Shown here: in pieces, positions 10,389 through 20,647 of the stretch
Position numbering within the stretch: the stretch's first letter is position 1
Layout of the letters: every line of letters starts with the position of its first letter
NCBI GenBank assembly: GCA_003116975.1
Contig: BGKB01000060.1
Coordinates: 157,208 to 221,207 of the forward strand
Length of the DNA stretch: 64,000 nt
Reading direction: 5' to 3'
Source of the DNA: Aurantiochytrium sp. KH105
Taxonomy: Eukaryota > Sar > Bigyra > Thraustochytrida > Thraustochytriidae
Notes under the pieces: generated by a model
Told to the model about the DNA's origin: nothing
The model's input: only the letters and a program-made list of their open reading frames with translations
Databases searched by the model: none
Position numbers and translations under genes: made by a program

Positions 10389-11587
10389 CGTGCGGCGCCG
10401 GAGAGCACGCGGCGAACTCTGACCACCTCCTTCTCGTGGAGGCGCCGCACTCGCCCGAGGTCGTGGCCGTGGACCTCGCGACCTCGCGCAAGATGCGCGC
10501 CACCAGCATCGAGGTCGGCCTTGCCACGCCCCCCCTCGCGCCCAAGACCAACAGACATGCAGACTCCGGCCACGCGATCAACACAAAGACGACCACCACG
10601 ACCAAGTACGCGTTGGGCAACAAGAAAAACAACCTTGGGTGGAACAACGGCGAAGACGACGACGACGACGACGAAGAAGAAGAAGAAGAAGAAGAAGAAG
10701 AAGCAAAGGAGACGGGACGCTTTACGAGCGCGCGCGATCCCGCGCGCCGCTCGCGGAGCCGCGGCTGCTCGAGCTCGACCACCTGCAGCACCAGCAGCAG
10801 TAGCGCCGACTCGGTCAGGAACGACAGCGATGACGTCAAACGCCTTCACGTCTGCACCGAACACATTACTGCGGCAAGCTGTGATGGTGGCAAAAAATCA
10901 AATACCGCAACGTCGACGTCGCCCTTTTCCGCGGCATGTACCCCTGCGGACGCACCCTGCAGTCCTCCTACTTTCGTCCACGGCTCGAAAATATCTCTGC
11001 CACCGAAGAAAAATAGCACCACGCTGTCTACTCCGAGCAAACGCAAGCGTCGCCCAGAACGGGAGGCGCAGGAGATCGACCTCGTCGCGCGTGCTCTTTG
11101 GGCGCTCGCGAGTGTGCGCGGCGCTCAACGCGGCGAAGCCATCATGGCTAGATTGGATTGCTCTCAAGTCCCTGGCATGGAACTTGGCAAGTACTTGAAG
11201 CGCGTGCTCAGGTCTTTGAACAAAAACGACGTCGAGACTGTTTCGCGCGACAATGTGCTGCAGATGCGCTTTACTGTTGGCTTTAGGCTCCTTGGTAGCG
11301 CTCTTGTACTCATTGATCGTCTCATCGCGCGCACTTCTCACCGCGACGCACCCCTTCTCGTCAGCCAGCTCAACGCGCACCGCCTCATGCTCTGTTGCAT
11401 GATGTTAGTCTCCAAATTTTCAGAGGATGAGCCGCTCAACAATGCTTTTTGGGCTTCTGCTGGCGGCATGCCGCTCGCCGAGCTCAACGAGTGCGAGCTC
11501 ATCCTGTTCAAACTCCTTGACTTTGAAACTCGTGTCGCGGAGGAGGATTTTGTGCTTCTCCTTCAGCGCCTCGGCATTGTCATTTGA
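10094..11587 (+). CDS. Pho80/cyclin P-U type cyclin with a long low-complexity N-terminus
   Basis: This is predicted to be a cyclin partner of a CDK of the Pho85/CDK5 group, which links nutrient state to growth. The last 150 or so residues carry the Pho80-like cyclin box: a YLKRVLRSL helix, a VLIDRL segment, the LNAHRLMLCCMMLVSKFSED helix and the NNAFWASAGGMPLAELNECE segment, ending in LLDFET. These match the fungal Pho80/Pcl and plant U-type consensus. The first 330 or so residues are alanine-, acid- and basic-rich, including poly-Ala coded by CAG repeats (about 10349-10382) and a D/E run (about 10658-10702). I chose the ATG at 10094 (purine at -3). The frame stays open upstream only to a GTG at 9863. 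A downstream ATG or an intron in the low-complexity part cannot be excluded. Confidence 0.8.
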
Positions 11588-12145
11588 TCACTTAGGTTAG
11601 TTTGTTAGCGACCTAGCTCCCGTTCTCACTCGCTCACTCGCTCGCTCGCTCACTCACAAATTCGCTCGCTCACTTTGCTGGGGTTCCCCCAACTCGAGTC
11701 GAGTTGAGTTGAGTCGTGTCGTGTCGAGTTGCGTCGAGTCGAGTGACCAATCTTGATGTATATCTCACCTACCCACCCACTCACTCAATTTATGATCATC
11801 ATTTTGTTCGTTTGTTTTGTTTTGTTTTATTTTGTTTTGTTTGTTCACGTTTTATATTGTTTCCTTCTTTCGGGGTGTGCTGAGTTCTTCCCTTGGCATC
11901 ACCATCACCAATACCACATACCGCACACCTTACACCTCATTATCCTTGTCCTCATCCTCATCCTCATCCTCGACCCCATACTCGTCATCGCAACAGAGGC
12001 CAAGATGCCAACTACAAGCTAGGCCTATGGCCTAGTCGGTCGATGTGTTATCAAAATCAAACACTAATACGTTCCGAGATCAAATCGCTCGAACTCCCCG
12101 CCGCCGGTGGGCTGCGCACGCCGCGCTCACGTGGGTTGCGCGGCA
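11588..12145. other. Intergenic region with GAGTC/GAGTT repeats and a CTAGGCCTA motif
   Basis: No gene is seen. The gap contains CTCA/CTCG tetramers (about 11620-11655), a run of GAGTC, GAGTT and GTGTC pentamers (about 11693-11744), T-rich DNA (11800-11870), an ATCCTC hexamer run (about 11945-11975) and the near-palindrome CTAGGCCTATGGCCTAG at 12019-12035. The last of these lies about 110 bases before the next start. Confidence 0.5.
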
Positions 12146-15100
12146 ATGGACCGCAGCGTAGCGAGGCGCCGCCGCCTACGGTCGCGAGCGCACGGGTGCG
12201 CGCCGGCTTGTGCAAGCTCGAGGTCGACAAAAGTGAAACACGTTGGGCTCGCCATCCTCACGCTCGCCGCGAGCGTTGCGGTCGACCAGACCCGTGGTGC
12301 CCTCGTGCAGGACGAAGAGGTGTGCCAACGCCTCGGCGCCCCAACTACAGATGGGCTCGGCATTGTCACCTGCTCGTGGACTCGCAACGTGCTGGAGGAC
12401 CGCTTTGCAAACTACTCGTGTGAACCCTCTGACGAGTGGCTCCTTGCCGGGACGATTCTCCAGGCAGACACCGAGCCAAGCTTTTGCGACGGCCTTGCCG
12501 AAGGCTCGTGTCAATACACGGATACGACGCACTGTCTCATGACCGATTCAGCCCCGCAAACCTGCTTCATGCCGCCTCTTCAGGTGCTCAGCAAGTACAC
12601 GCGAACCCTTGTCAAATCCTTCGCAGCTCTCTACGACATCGTTGAAGCACTACCAGCAAGATGCGCCAGCATCGACAACAACGTGACTTGCGCAGAGCAG
12701 TCCCCGCGCTGCGAGTGGGTCACCACCAGCGACGACCAGTTCGAGGTCGTTCGCATCGACGCCACCAAGGAGCACTCGCAGGAAATCCAAAGCATTGGCG
12801 TTTTCCGGGAAAAGGTCGCGACGTCTCGCCAGATCCAGCGATTCAGCATGAATGCTGCAGACTACGACTCAACCATTGTTACGCTCTCTATCACCGACGT
12901 TGACATTTCCAAGCTCGACATGGGTTCCACCGCGTTTAAGCTCACTTTTGACGGTGTAAGCACGCAATTCATACGGGCAGACGCCGAGCCTGCAGATATT
13001 GAGGCGGCTCTGCGCGAGCTCGACGCCGTTCCGGAAACGGGCTTGTTCTCCGTACGCAACGAAACAGTTGATCAGAACGGTTTTGCATCAAGCTGGGTCT
13101 TTGCGTTCGACAGCGCAAGCGACGCCGACAGTCTCGACCTTGGCGACGTGCGCATTGTAAATACTGCCGACGGTCCTCCGCGCAGGAATCTCGACACCTT
13201 TATCATCACGCGACATCGCCATAACATGCAGCAGCTTGTGCTTTACAGTAATGGTCCCGTCATTGATGGCAACTTCGTCTTACGATACACAATTCCAGAT
13301 CTTGACACGCCTACAGATCCAGAATCGGACGATACAATCCTGCTCAGCCACAACGCCACCGCCGCCGAGGTCCGGGCAGCACTCTTGCAGCTTACCCGAA
13401 GCGGCGAGCAGCTTCTCACCTTTGTTGGCGTCTCAGTGAGCAATGAGGTTCCTGACACGACGGGTCTTCTCAGCAATGAAACAATTGCCTGGCGAACGTG
13501 GAACATTACTTTTGTCGGCGAAATTACAGAGTACGAGCTCGGGGAGTTCGAGCTCGTTCCCGGCTACAACAATATGCAGCCTTGTGAATCTTGCGCAAAT
13601 TTCACCGTTGCGGGCCTCGACCCTGACGAGGCTATCACATTCATGGCCACCGACATTGTTCACGCTGCGCCCAAGGTGCACGGGTTCTTTCATCTTAATC
13701 CTTGCGAGTTCGTTACGGCGCTCCCGGGCCGGGCCGTCCCCACAACGGGATCCTCCGAGGTCCCCTTTGTCTTTCTCGGCGAGCAAGAGTTTCTTTACGA
13801 GAGCGTATCACCCGGATCCCACGTTCGTATTGCCGGAGAAGTATTCACGATCGTCAGCGTCAATGACACCTCGCTCGTCCTCGATACCCCGTTCGAGGGC
13901 ATTCTTCTCCCCTCCACATTGCCAGGCGCTGCTGCGCACGTGTGCAAATACGTCGTCCGAGACGAAGCCTATCTCAGCGCCTCTGCAACGGGCTCAGATT
14001 TCACCGCCGCGCTCACAGCTGCATTCCCCGGAGCAGATATTTCGGTCACGACATCTCAAATTAATGATTTGGGCGAGCGTGAGTGGGACGTCACCTTTGG
14101 CAACCCATATGAATCGTACGATCCCATCGAGTTTGTATCGGCTTCGGGGTACGCGGCTCTCATGAGCGAGGGAGCCCAGGTTGTTGCCATGGCCATTTCC
14201 GAGGGCATCGCCGAGGTGCAGGGAACATTTCGACTCGCATTTTCGGGATACGACGGTACGGAAGCGCGCTATGCAGACCTTCTTCCCGGTTTTGCACTGA
14301 GCAACCCGACACTCAACGAATCAAGCTATCTTGATGATAATGCACACTCTACGCGAGTTTATTTCACGCGGCCGATTCCCCATAACGCCTCCGCCGCGCA
14401 AGTTCAAGCGGCTCTTGAAGATCTCGACAATATTATCAGTGGAGGCGTCTCTGTGACTCGCGAGGAGGTGCTCCTCCAGGCCGAAGAGTTTGCTTCTACA
14501 AATGAAACCGACTCGTCCACATGGACAGGGATTATCTGGAACATTACCTTCCGGACAGACTCCACCGCCATGCTTGAGCTTTTTTCTGCCAACGAGCTCG
14601 AGACTTTGACTGCAGATATTCCGCAGCTCGCTGTGGCTGACGTGAGTCTCCTTCATGGCACAAACGCTCAAGTCTTTGTCCAGACCGTTCGCGACGGCAA
14701 CGGTACCCTGTTTCAGAGCAATCAGACTATTTTCACGGAGAGCGCCATCAATGAGGACGACTCCCCTTGTCAGGCGAGCATAGCGTATCGGAATGAGTCG
14801 CTCCTGGCATTGGGAATCGACGCCGACAAAATTCAGGCCTTGGCCGAGCTTGACGCGAACATTCGCCGCTGCGCTGGCGGCGTCAGTAGCTCTAACAGCT
14901 CCAGCAGCATTAACAGCTCCAATAACACCAACAGCTCTAGCGTCTGGAACACGCGAGACGAGTGCGAGCTGGTCCAATATTCATCTTCTCTAGAGGACAA
15001 CACCTCAGTGGCCGAGGCCGATGAGGACGGCATCGTGAGTCCAGGCTACTTTTGCATTTGGCGTGGAACAAGAGATGAGTTCCCACTTCCAGACAATGTG

Positions 15101-15745
15101 GATCCCGAAAGCGTCGTGACCTTCAACTGGGATAACGTCTCGTACGCGGGCCTTGAGGCGCGGTCCCGCAATGCCGATTGCACCGTACCACATATTTATC
15201 GCTCGCAGCAACTCCTCAAACTTTTTACGCTCTCCGAGACTTATCTCGACTATTACGAGGCTCTTAGCAATACTTCGTGGAAGGAAAGTCAGCCAATTGA
15301 CATCTCGGTGAATATGAACGTTTCCAGCACCCTCAGTGCATTCATTGAGCAATTCAATATTTGTTACGAGGATTTGGAAACCGTTCTTCAGCTCCCGGTG
15401 CCAACCTTTGTGCGTCTTTGGCAGCGGATCATTACAACGACTATATACACGGTCGGTCTCGCGTATGGGCTTGGAGGCTTTATCTTTACCTGGCGCATGC
15501 GTAGCTTCAATCTGCTGAGCGCCAAGTCTATCGGCTCCATGATTCTCATCGTTTTTGGTAGCATGTTTTTCGGAGGCGTCATGGCTTTTGCCATTGGAGC
15601 CATTCCTGCTGCCATCATCTTTAACTTGTACTCTGCCATTCCTCACAACCTTCCAGACGACAGTGCCGTATCTCTCGGCATTGCGCAAGGCCTTCTCATC
15701 CTATACTTTGACGCTGGTCGCGGGCTTCGCATGAACGCGCAATAG
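12146..15745 (+). CDS. Large secretory-pathway protein with beta-type repeats and C-terminal membrane segments
   Basis: I do not recognise a named family. The 1199-residue product begins with a basic stretch and a hydrophobic segment (about residues 34-48) that looks like a signal peptide or anchor. A Cys-rich stretch follows. At least three copies of a roughly 90-residue unit are visible (about 264-340, 372-472 and 690-815). Each has the pattern G-x-F-x-L-x-F, then N-A-S/T-A-x-x-V-x-A-A-L-x-x-L, then V-x-V-x-x-E, then W-x-I/V-T-F. Many N-x-S/T sequons are present, plus a Ser/Asn-rich linker (about 914-932). The last 110 residues hold two to four membrane segments. This suggests a glycosylated cell-surface or endomembrane protein. 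The start is the first ATG; the frame is open upstream only to a GTG. Confidence 0.75.
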   Translation: MDRSVARRRRLRSRAHGCAPACASSRSTKVKHVGLAILTLAASVAVDQTRGALVQDEEVCQRLGAPTTDGLGIVTCSWTRNVLEDRFANYSCEPSDEWLLAGTILQADTEPSFCDGLAEGSCQYTDTTHCLMTDSAPQTCFMPPLQVLSKYTRTLVKSFAALYDIVEALPARCASIDNNVTCAEQSPRCEWVTTSDDQFEVVRIDATKEHSQEIQSIGVFREKVATSRQIQRFSMNAADYDSTIVTLSITDVDISKLDMGSTAFKLTFDGVSTQFIRADAEPADIEAALRELDAVPETGLFSVRNETVDQNGFASSWVFAFDSASDADSLDLGDVRIVNTADGPPRRNLDTFIITRHRHNMQQLVLYSNGPVIDGNFVLRYTIPDLDTPTDPESDDTILLSHNATAAEVRAALLQLTRSGEQLLTFVGVSVSNEVPDTTGLLSNETIAWRTWNITFVGEITEYELGEFELVPGYNNMQPCESCANFTVAGLDPDEAITFMATDIVHAAPKVHGFFHLNPCEFVTALPGRAVPTTGSSEVPFVFLGEQEFLYESVSPGSHVRIAGEVFTIVSVNDTSLVLDTPFEGILLPSTLPGAAAHVCKYVVRDEAYLSASATGSDFTAALTAAFPGADISVTTSQINDLGEREWDVTFGNPYESYDPIEFVSASGYAALMSEGAQVVAMAISEGIAEVQGTFRLAFSGYDGTEARYADLLPGFALSNPTLNESSYLDDNAHSTRVYFTRPIPHNASAAQVQAALEDLDNIISGGVSVTREEVLLQAEEFASTNETDSSTWTGIIWNITFRTDSTAMLELFSANELETLTADIPQLAVADVSLLHGTNAQVFVQTVRDGNGTLFQSNQTIFTESAINEDDSPCQASIAYRNESLLALGIDADKIQALAELDANIRRCAGGVSSSNSSSSINSSNNTNSSSVWNTRDECELVQYSSSLEDNTSVAEADEDGIVSPGYFCIWRGTRDEFPLPDNVDPESVVTFNWDNVSYAGLEARSRNADCTVPHIYRSQQLLKLFTLSETYLDYYEALSNTSWKESQPIDISVNMNVSSTLSAFIEQFNICYEDLETVLQLPVPTFVRLWQRIITTTIYTVGLAYGLGGFIFTWRMRSFNLLSAKSIGSMILIVFGSMFFGGVMAFAIGAIPAAIIFNLYSAIPHNLPDDSAVSLGIAQGLLILYFDAGRGLRMNAQ

Positions 15746-15963
15746 GCGTGCAGCCAAAGTCAAAGACGACAAACACACGAAGTTCCTTCCTCTCACAGTC
15801 TTTTTGGACATCACGTAAACATTAGGCTAACATCACATTGCGTCAGAGCCCCCAAAACATTGTGCACCAACTTCGACGATGGAAGATGATTATTAATTTT
15901 TCTTCTCTTCTCCTGCTTGGCAGTCCTTCAGTGGAATGGTTTAATTTTACTATACTTTCTTAG

Positions 15964-18900
15964 TTACATTTGAACACTTGCGCGGACCAGAGCAAGATAT
16001 TCTCGGACGTCCTGAATCTGCTGCCTCAAGGACGCTTTGCATGCTTCCAATTCATCACGCTGGCGTAAAAGCTTGGCTCGCTTTGCAGCGCGCTTGTGCT
16101 CTTGAATAGCGTCTTCGGTGTCTTGCTGCCCAGCTTCCACAGCCGCCCTATCCACTCCCCGAAGGGGGGCGCTCACTTCTGTAGTCTCCGTGGTTGCTAC
16201 TGTTGAGAATGATCCACTTGATACTGGTTCGAGGTCGTATGCAAATCCGTCAAGCTCAGCGGTGTCCTCCGGCTCGATTCCAAGCTCGGGAATAGCCTCT
16301 CCGCGCAAAGGGTTTTGGAGCGCCAAGCAAATCAGACTGTCCACCACGAAGAGTCGCGTTGCTCCGATGGGGCTTGTCACAACGTATGGCTCGGGGTTTC
16401 CCAGGTGGCCGCGTCGGGTGTCCCTTTCCACCCCGCGATGGAGGTAAACGGGTAGAATCGCCCGCGAAGCAAGAATGCGAAAGACTTCCCCGTACGACAG
16501 ACGAGCCATTTCGGGGGTCACTCCAAGGTGATAAAACTGAGATGCGTGCGCTTCTGAGTTTGTCGCCTTTTGAACCCCATTGCGAGACCCCTTGAGCAGC
16601 GCCGAGAGTAGCTTGAGCAGATGTGGGTTGTAGTTTGTCTGCGCCATGATGGTGTCAAAGAGCTCATCGCAAAGCACCGTGCCAGATGCAATTGCAGACG
16701 AGAGCAACATTTCTTCGTCGTCATTGAGATTGGAAAGCACTTCGGTTGTTGAAAGCCTCCGCTGCATATATTGCACGTTGACGTTGTGCCGGAGCACGCA
16801 GCTCACGCGCACACGTCTATTCTCCTTCAGAACGAGATTGTACAGTAACAAGGTCTCCTCGTCCGCTCCGCGCATCGCTCGGGCGTCCGTGTTAGCCCGT
16901 CGTCGTGGGTCGCCCGGTGCGCAACTCGATGTCGAGGGGGCCGCAGCTAGTATGACGCGCGCAGCACGTCGAATTCCCGCTCGACGCCACGTCGATGTCA
17001 GTTCGGGCGGCCCACGAACCAGGTACACTTGACCAAATTGACTAATTCGGTTCCATGAGCGGTGGCCGATGGGGCCTCGACTGAGAATGATGATGGGCGC
17101 CGCCAATCCGGTCTTGCGTCCGCGAAGCTGAAGGACGAGCTCGCTGCAGTCTGCTCCGTCGCCATAGACAATTACATGTTTTCGCAGGCCAGGAATCTCA
17201 CTGAGTGCCGACTTATACACGAGGACATCCTCTTGGCAAAATTCCCGTGGAGCGAGATGGTATTCATTGGCCGGAAGACCCCCACGGTCGCCAAACAAAC
17301 ACGCTTGTGCTGGCGAGTGCTCACTCGCATCTGATGAGGACGAAGCCTCATACCTATCCTTGGAATCCTCTGTAGTATCCTCGGGTACCGCTTCGGCAGG
17401 GTTTTCAGCGTCTGCGTCACGATCGAGAGCGAGCCGAGGCTGGGTGTTTCGTCCTGCCTTGGGACTGCTCGGCAGAGTGTGGGATGCGCCGTATGCTTTT
17501 GGGGTTCCTACGTTTAGACCAGGAGACAGAATGCCCAAGCCCCCGTCGCTGGATCCGAGTTGTTGAGGGCGTGATGCCTCGATAGCTCGTTTCGCACGCA
17601 AGCGAATGCGAAGCGATATGACAGAAAAGTTCCCCGATTCGAACATGGCACTTTGGGCTCCATTTGCCGCAAGACTGTTCTTGGTGGCGTACTTTTGTCT
17701 GACCATGACTCGCGCCGTTCCAAACATACGCCTTGAAATTCTCGTACTAGTTGGTGCGGGAATCTTGCGCGTACTCAATGCTGAGGTGAAGCGAAGACCG
17801 GACGTCCGAGGCTCGGGTACGTTAGAACGTGCCAATAAGATTGTATGCGGCTTTTTCGAACTTCTGCCAAGGCCGAAGCGAAAGGACTTTGCGGTCGCAG
17901 ATGGCTTTGCTCCCGTCACTTTGCCGGGCTGAGCGTCAACATTTGCGAGACCTGCTTCAGTAAGGTCGGGCGCGATGACCAAGGACTGCAAGCGTATCTT
18001 GCTTGGATCGGTAGGGATGACAAAGTCACTCGGGTTAAGAAGAATACGCGCATCCAGATCGCTCGCCGACATCATGCTCAAGCCGAGCACCAGAATACCC
18101 GCCTCTTCAAACAAGATAATGGACATCTCTGCAAATGTGAGACCGCTGAAGGCACTGCCGGTGGGGACCTGGTAGATTTCGTTTGCGGCTCCATCGACAT
18201 ACTCTTGACACCAAGCAATGTCGCTTGGGTGCTCCTCGAAGACGTCGGGGTTCATGCCCAAGTCTTCGTCGCTTTCTCCACTATGTCGGGAGCGCGGACC
18301 TGCGTCGAGGAGTACGCGTGTCTTGTCAATCAGCTCTGAGCTCGTGGAACGACAGAGATTGCTGATAAAGGCCGAGAATCCTGGACACATGCAGGCTCTT
18401 GCGAGAATTTGCATCTTCATCTCCTCAACGCAAAGAATTTTCACTCGATCCCGAAGGGAAGCACGTTCGTCCCGGAGAATGAGCTCTTCCAGCATCCGCC
18501 TTGATCGCTGACGTAAAATTTTCACAAATAGCGTTGTCTGCAGACCAGAAGCCCGTGAGGATGCATCGCGCGAGAGCTTTCGTCTTGAAGGGAAACTTTG
18601 GTCGACCAGACGAAGCTGCGACTGCTGTGCACTTGTATCTTCATCTTCAAGCATCTCTACATTCCGTATATAAGCCTTGAGGGTGGCAAACGCTGTGCAT
18701 GTGATGAGAACGGTCTGTCGATCGTCGGCATCGGCCGCGCCGGTCTCACTATTGCCAAGTATATAAACTCTCCGAGCAGATGTCATGGATGCCCGATTGA
18801 GCACAGGGGTGCTGTATGCGGCCCCAGACATAAGTCGCAAAAAGTGCGCGCGCTCCAGAGAGGAAGACACCATCCGTAGAGCAAGTTTAGCTTGTAAGTC

Positions 18901-19926
18901 ATCCGAAATGAGCAAAACCTTTGGCTTCAACGAACCCCCATGATCGGGATGAAAGAATTCCTCAAAGAACTGAAAAAGTCCGTTCGTAATTGTGCCGCAA
19001 ATGATCACGTGGTTTGATTGCCGATTTCTGCTCGCCAAGGAGGAGGAAGGGCCCTGGTGAACGTCCGCCCCGTCTCCAGTTGCACTATTGTTGCCTCTTG
19101 CATTAAATTCGTTCTCCTGCAAGGGTGCTGTTTCCTCGTTCTGATTTTCCTCTTCCTCCTGCCGTTGTATCTGTTGCCTTGCTTGCGGATCTTTGTTTCC
19201 ACTGCGCTGATTATTGAAGAGCGAGTGCGACTGCATGGGAATCATTATCATCGTGGTCAGCACGAGACCTATGACAGTGAGGCGTGAGATCGTCCGCAAG
19301 ATACTCACGTCCCCGAAACCAACGGTTGTGATAGACACGACTGAGAAGTAAAGTCCTTCCGGAAACGAAATGTCCTCGAGCGAGGCGATCACGGCAGTGA
19401 ACACCATAACCAGAGACGATAGCTGAACACCGAAAGACATGACGTTGCGTGCACTTTCTCCGCTAATCATCGTACTCACACGCAAGAGCTTAAAGAGACG
19501 CAACACCACGAGGATATGGACAGCATGCATACGACGAGTTCCGCAGCATGCATCGCAGCTGTCGACGACCTCGTTTTTGGTAAGCAAGATTAAGAGTGAA
19601 ATCAACCCAACTGGCAACGAACATGCAAAATCACAGAGAGCGAGTGGGCTGAGCAGAAATGAGACCTGCCAGCCCTTTTTCGTAGCTACAGCAATGTAAT
19701 CTGCCGTTAGGATAACACCAGTTATACCAAAGAACACATAAGCTCCATAGGACCCATATTCTGGCTCGCATCCAGATTCATTGATCGCATACCTAGGCCG
19801 TAACGTCTCGAGCACGTACACAAGCATCGATAGGATTGCAATAACGGCATTGACGATCATGGAGCGCTGTTCTGCACCTGCACAAAACAGTCGAGCGAGC
19901 GATGCTATAGCATTGTTTTGCGACAT
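15964..19926 (-). CDS. Slo/BK-like potassium channel with two RCK domains
   Basis: This is a predicted tetrameric K+ channel gated by voltage and/or cytosolic ligand. The 1320-residue protein has six membrane segments within the first 240 residues: S1 about 21-44, S2 60-83, S3 86-115, S4 131-153 with the basic RLFKLLR stretch, S5 161-184 and S6 217-237. The pore carries the selectivity filter TTVGFGD at 200-206. An acidic, Gln-rich linker follows. The first RCK domain starts near 306 (HVIICGTITNG, the BK-type opening), and the second starts near 914 (KHVIVYGDGADCSE). A long Ser-rich insertion separates them. The C-terminus is a coiled coil. No obvious Asp-rich calcium bowl is seen. The gene converges on the preceding one with a 218-bp gap. 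The start is the first ATG; the frame is open upstream to a TTG. Confidence 0.9.
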   Translation of the reverse strand: MSQNNAIASLARLFCAGAEQRSMIVNAVIAILSMLVYVLETLRPRYAINESGCEPEYGSYGAYVFFGITGVILTADYIAVATKKGWQVSFLLSPLALCDFACSLPVGLISLLILLTKNEVVDSCDACCGTRRMHAVHILVVLRLFKLLRVSTMISGESARNVMSFGVQLSSLVMVFTAVIASLEDISFPEGLYFSVVSITTVGFGDVSILRTISRLTVIGLVLTTMIMIPMQSHSLFNNQRSGNKDPQARQQIQRQEEEENQNEETAPLQENEFNARGNNSATGDGADVHQGPSSSLASRNRQSNHVIICGTITNGLFQFFEEFFHPDHGGSLKPKVLLISDDLQAKLALRMVSSSLERAHFLRLMSGAAYSTPVLNRASMTSARRVYILGNSETGAADADDRQTVLITCTAFATLKAYIRNVEMLEDEDTSAQQSQLRLVDQSFPSRRKLSRDASSRASGLQTTLFVKILRQRSRRMLEELILRDERASLRDRVKILCVEEMKMQILARACMCPGFSAFISNLCRSTSSELIDKTRVLLDAGPRSRHSGESDEDLGMNPDVFEEHPSDIAWCQEYVDGAANEIYQVPTGSAFSGLTFAEMSIILFEEAGILVLGLSMMSASDLDARILLNPSDFVIPTDPSKIRLQSLVIAPDLTEAGLANVDAQPGKVTGAKPSATAKSFRFGLGRSSKKPHTILLARSNVPEPRTSGLRFTSALSTRKIPAPTSTRISRRMFGTARVMVRQKYATKNSLAANGAQSAMFESGNFSVISLRIRLRAKRAIEASRPQQLGSSDGGLGILSPGLNVGTPKAYGASHTLPSSPKAGRNTQPRLALDRDADAENPAEAVPEDTTEDSKDRYEASSSSDASEHSPAQACLFGDRGGLPANEYHLAPREFCQEDVLVYKSALSEIPGLRKHVIVYGDGADCSELVLQLRGRKTGLAAPIIILSRGPIGHRSWNRISQFGQVYLVRGPPELTSTWRRAGIRRAARVILAAAPSTSSCAPGDPRRRANTDARAMRGADEETLLLYNLVLKENRRVRVSCVLRHNVNVQYMQRRLSTTEVLSNLNDDEEMLLSSAIASGTVLCDELFDTIMAQTNYNPHLLKLLSALLKGSRNGVQKATNSEAHASQFYHLGVTPEMARLSYGEVFRILASRAILPVYLHRGVERDTRRGHLGNPEPYVVTSPIGATRLFVVDSLICLALQNPLRGEAIPELGIEPEDTAELDGFAYDLEPVSSGSFSTVATTETTEVSAPLRGVDRAAVEAGQQDTEDAIQEHKRAAKRAKLLRQRDELEACKASLRQQIQDVREYLALVRASVQM

Positions 19927-20647
19927 TTTCCGAGTACACGGAACAAACAGAGGCAAGGCAAGGTAGGGCAGTGCAGGGCAGGAAAGACTGCCCCGACGCT
20001 TTGTTTATCTGCTTGCCTGTCTGTAGGTCCGTCTGACTTTCTGTTTGGTGTTGACTGGTCAGCGTGTGCGTGCGGGGCGCGCGAGACCACGCACGCACCC
20101 ACGCACGCACCCTAGCACGACGCGCTTGTGCGCGTGATTCCTTTTTTATTGCTCTGCACGCCACTGCTTTGCGCGATCTAGATCTGCATCAAGTCTAGGC
20201 TGGTACCACGTCCTTCAACCATAAAAGAGTCTCAGGCTGCGTCTCCAATACTCGCTGTCCGCACACACCTAAAACCCGCCACTTCGATATGTATGTACAG
20301 ATAGAACAACCAACCCCTCAGGATCTGACGCCCTAGCTGGGGGCTGTTTCATCCTCCTGACCCAAGATGCAGCAGCTAGTTAGCTAGCTAGCGAGGCCAG
20401 ACCTTTCTTTGAACTTTTTCGGCTTACTGATAGTCAAAGTCTAGGGACCCCGGGCACACCAGTAGGCCGTCCAACGGCTACAACGGCTACTTCTGCGCAA
20501 CGCATAAAGTCCACGAGCGCTCTCAAACTTTTACTCTTTTATCTTTTGTTTTGTTCCAGGCTTAAAAGTCCTGAAGCGCGCGCACGCGCGCGCGCGAGCC
20601 TTGGGCAGGCAAACGTAGCGTGCGCGGTGGCCAGCGTGGCTGCGGCC
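19927..20647. promoter_or_regulatory. Divergent promoter between the channel and the EF-hand/LRR gene
   Basis: There is no gene in this gap. It contains GGCAA/GGGCA pentamers (about 19951-19982) and an ACGC tract (20088-20112). A pyrimidine-rich stretch ends in TTGTTCCAG (about 20551-20559) and resembles a 3' splice acceptor, so a leader intron is possible. A stretch of alternating GC lies just before the ATG at 20648. Confidence 0.45.

Noticed and set aside
9622-10839. A 405-codon minus-strand frame over the cyclin N-terminus
   Set aside because: It consists of poly-Ser, poly-Val and Arg/Pro stretches that mirror the repeats of the plus strand and shows no homology.
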